A DNA stretch of 64,000 bases from Notamacropus eugenii (taxonomy: Eukaryota > Chordata > Mammalia > Diprotodontia > Macropodidae): the NCBI RefSeq assembly GCF_028372415.1, contig NC_092876.1, positions 64,074,885 to 64,138,884 on the forward strand. Reading direction: 5' to 3'. Under the pieces are notes generated by a model. It saw only the letters and a program-made list of their open reading frames with translations, ran no database searches and was not told where the DNA came from. The position numbers were made by a program, and so were the translations under genes. Positions 63,901-64,000 of this stretch are shown here, one piece after another. Position 1 is the first letter of the stretch. Each line of letters begins with the position of its first letter.

Positions 63901-64000
63901 TCGAAGGTCTCCCTCAGCAATCAGTTCCAAGGAGAAGCAGTCTAGTGCTGCCAAGAGAGAGAGGGATAAAGAGGGCAGCAGCAGCGGCAAGAAAAAGTTA
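54868..64000 (+). CDS. ELOA: Elongin A, 5' part of gene (four exons, open at window end)
   Basis: Exons 54868-54942, 61385-61441, 62303-62421 and 63304 to the window end give 316 codons in one frame. The introns are GT-AG. The N-terminus [19 protein letters not shown] starts the TFIIS N-terminal-like domain, which continues through [17 protein letters not shown] and [11 protein letters not shown]. After that comes a long charged region with [19 protein letters not shown] and many Ser/Lys/Glu residues. It matches human elongin A (about 772 residues) as I recall it. Elongin A is the large subunit of the Elongin ABC factor: it stimulates RNA polymerase II elongation and, with CUL5, acts in ubiquitylation of stalled polymerase. 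The BC-box part lies beyond the window. Confidence 0.96.
54950..55096 (+). other. G-rich tracts with quadruplex potential in ELOA intron 1
   Basis: Four or more runs of four G separated by tc or cc lie at 54962-54990, further ggggc iterations at 55018-55034, and a run of 15 G at 55082-55096. All are within 160 bases of the exon 1 donor. Confidence 0.6.
55571..61384. other. ELOA intron 1, remainder
   Basis: Repeats seen: MIR pieces at 56325-56400 (+), 57000-57110 (-), 59440-59610 (-), 60190-60380 (+), 60485-60690 (-), and L2 (-) at 57133-57200. Long parts (57700-59400) look unique and AT-rich. No further exon is visible. Confidence 0.5.
57405..57660 (+). repeat. tRNA-headed SINE in ELOA intron 1
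   Basis: It has cagctaggtggcacagtgaa, aggcctggagtcaggaagat, cagggttgttgtgaggatta and the end gttgttgttaa. Confidence 0.8.
61385..61441 (+). CDS. ELOA: ELOA exon 2
   Basis: The acceptor is tttgtctctgtag|CTT and the donor is CTTGCG|gtaaga. The 19 codons read [19 protein letters not shown]. Confidence 0.96.
61500..62302. repeat. ELOA intron 2 repeats
   Basis: L2 3' end (+) at 61500-61620 (cgtacactgggcactagata), MIR (-) at 61660-61800 (catttgatcctcataacaag) and L2 (-) at 61795-61920. In intron 3 a MIR-tail remnant (-) lies at 62495-62670. Confidence 0.5.
62303..62421 (+). CDS. ELOA: ELOA exon 3
   Basis: The acceptor is atattttacag|GAA and the donor is GAAAG|gtaaga. It encodes [20 protein letters not shown] through PVAQEVE, phase 2 at the end. 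Confidence 0.96.
63304..64000 (+). CDS. ELOA: ELOA exon 4, incomplete
   Basis: The acceptor is atgttttgtttag|A. It reads [20 protein letters not shown] and onward through low-complexity charged sequence to GSSSGKKKL at base 64000. The exon is still open; the rest of the gene is outside the window. Confidence 0.95.

Overview
The window looks like nuclear DNA from a marsupial (metatherian mammal). It holds vertebrate genes with GT-AG introns and CpG-island promoters. Between them lies a dense mixture of old MIR-type SINEs, L2 and CR1/L3 LINEs, L1 pieces whose 3' ends match what I recall of marsupial L1, and many tRNA-headed SINEs that read on into a 'ggagaaggaaatggcaaac' body, which I recall as a marsupial family. 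I cannot name the species.

Three genes lie on the + strand. (1) 206-3753 holds the last five coding exons of an SLC17-family transporter that resembles sialin (SLC17A5); its 5' part lies before the window. (2) 21782-27710 is the complete RPL11 gene, six exons and 178 residues. (3) 54868 to the window end is the 5' part of ELOA (elongin A), four exons, with exon 4 still open at base 64000. RPL11 followed by ELOA is the order I recall for human chromosome 1p36. An SLC17 gene just upstream of RPL11 is not something I recall from human, so it is the most interesting gene here.

Layout: 1-3865 end of the SLC17-like gene; 3962-4414 an LTR-like fossil; 4.4-19 kb repeats, including a heavily interrupted L2 copy (9.0-11.5 kb) and an L1 broken up by SINEs (17.2-18.9 kb); 19.18-21.06 kb a 33-bp minisatellite with 32 units in exact register plus degenerate flanks; 21.7-22.5 kb the RPL11 CpG island; 21.8-27.7 kb RPL11; 27.8-54.2 kb repeats, including a 3'-truncated L1 (36.4-37.6 kb), a 3.4-kb CR1/L3 copy (39.1-42.5 kb) and an L2 copy (49.0-51.6 kb); 54.3-55.6 kb the ELOA CpG island; 54.9-64 kb ELOA.

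The genes do not form an operon or an obvious pathway. RPL11 and ELOA are housekeeping genes (ribosome; transcription elongation and ubiquitin ligase) and the SLC17 protein is a membrane transporter. The main structural theme is repeat biology: a 33-bp tandem repeat that appears to grow from the 3' tail of an old SINE and recurs at several places, and nested insertions, several datable relative to each other by target-site duplications. I found no convincing new multi-gene system.
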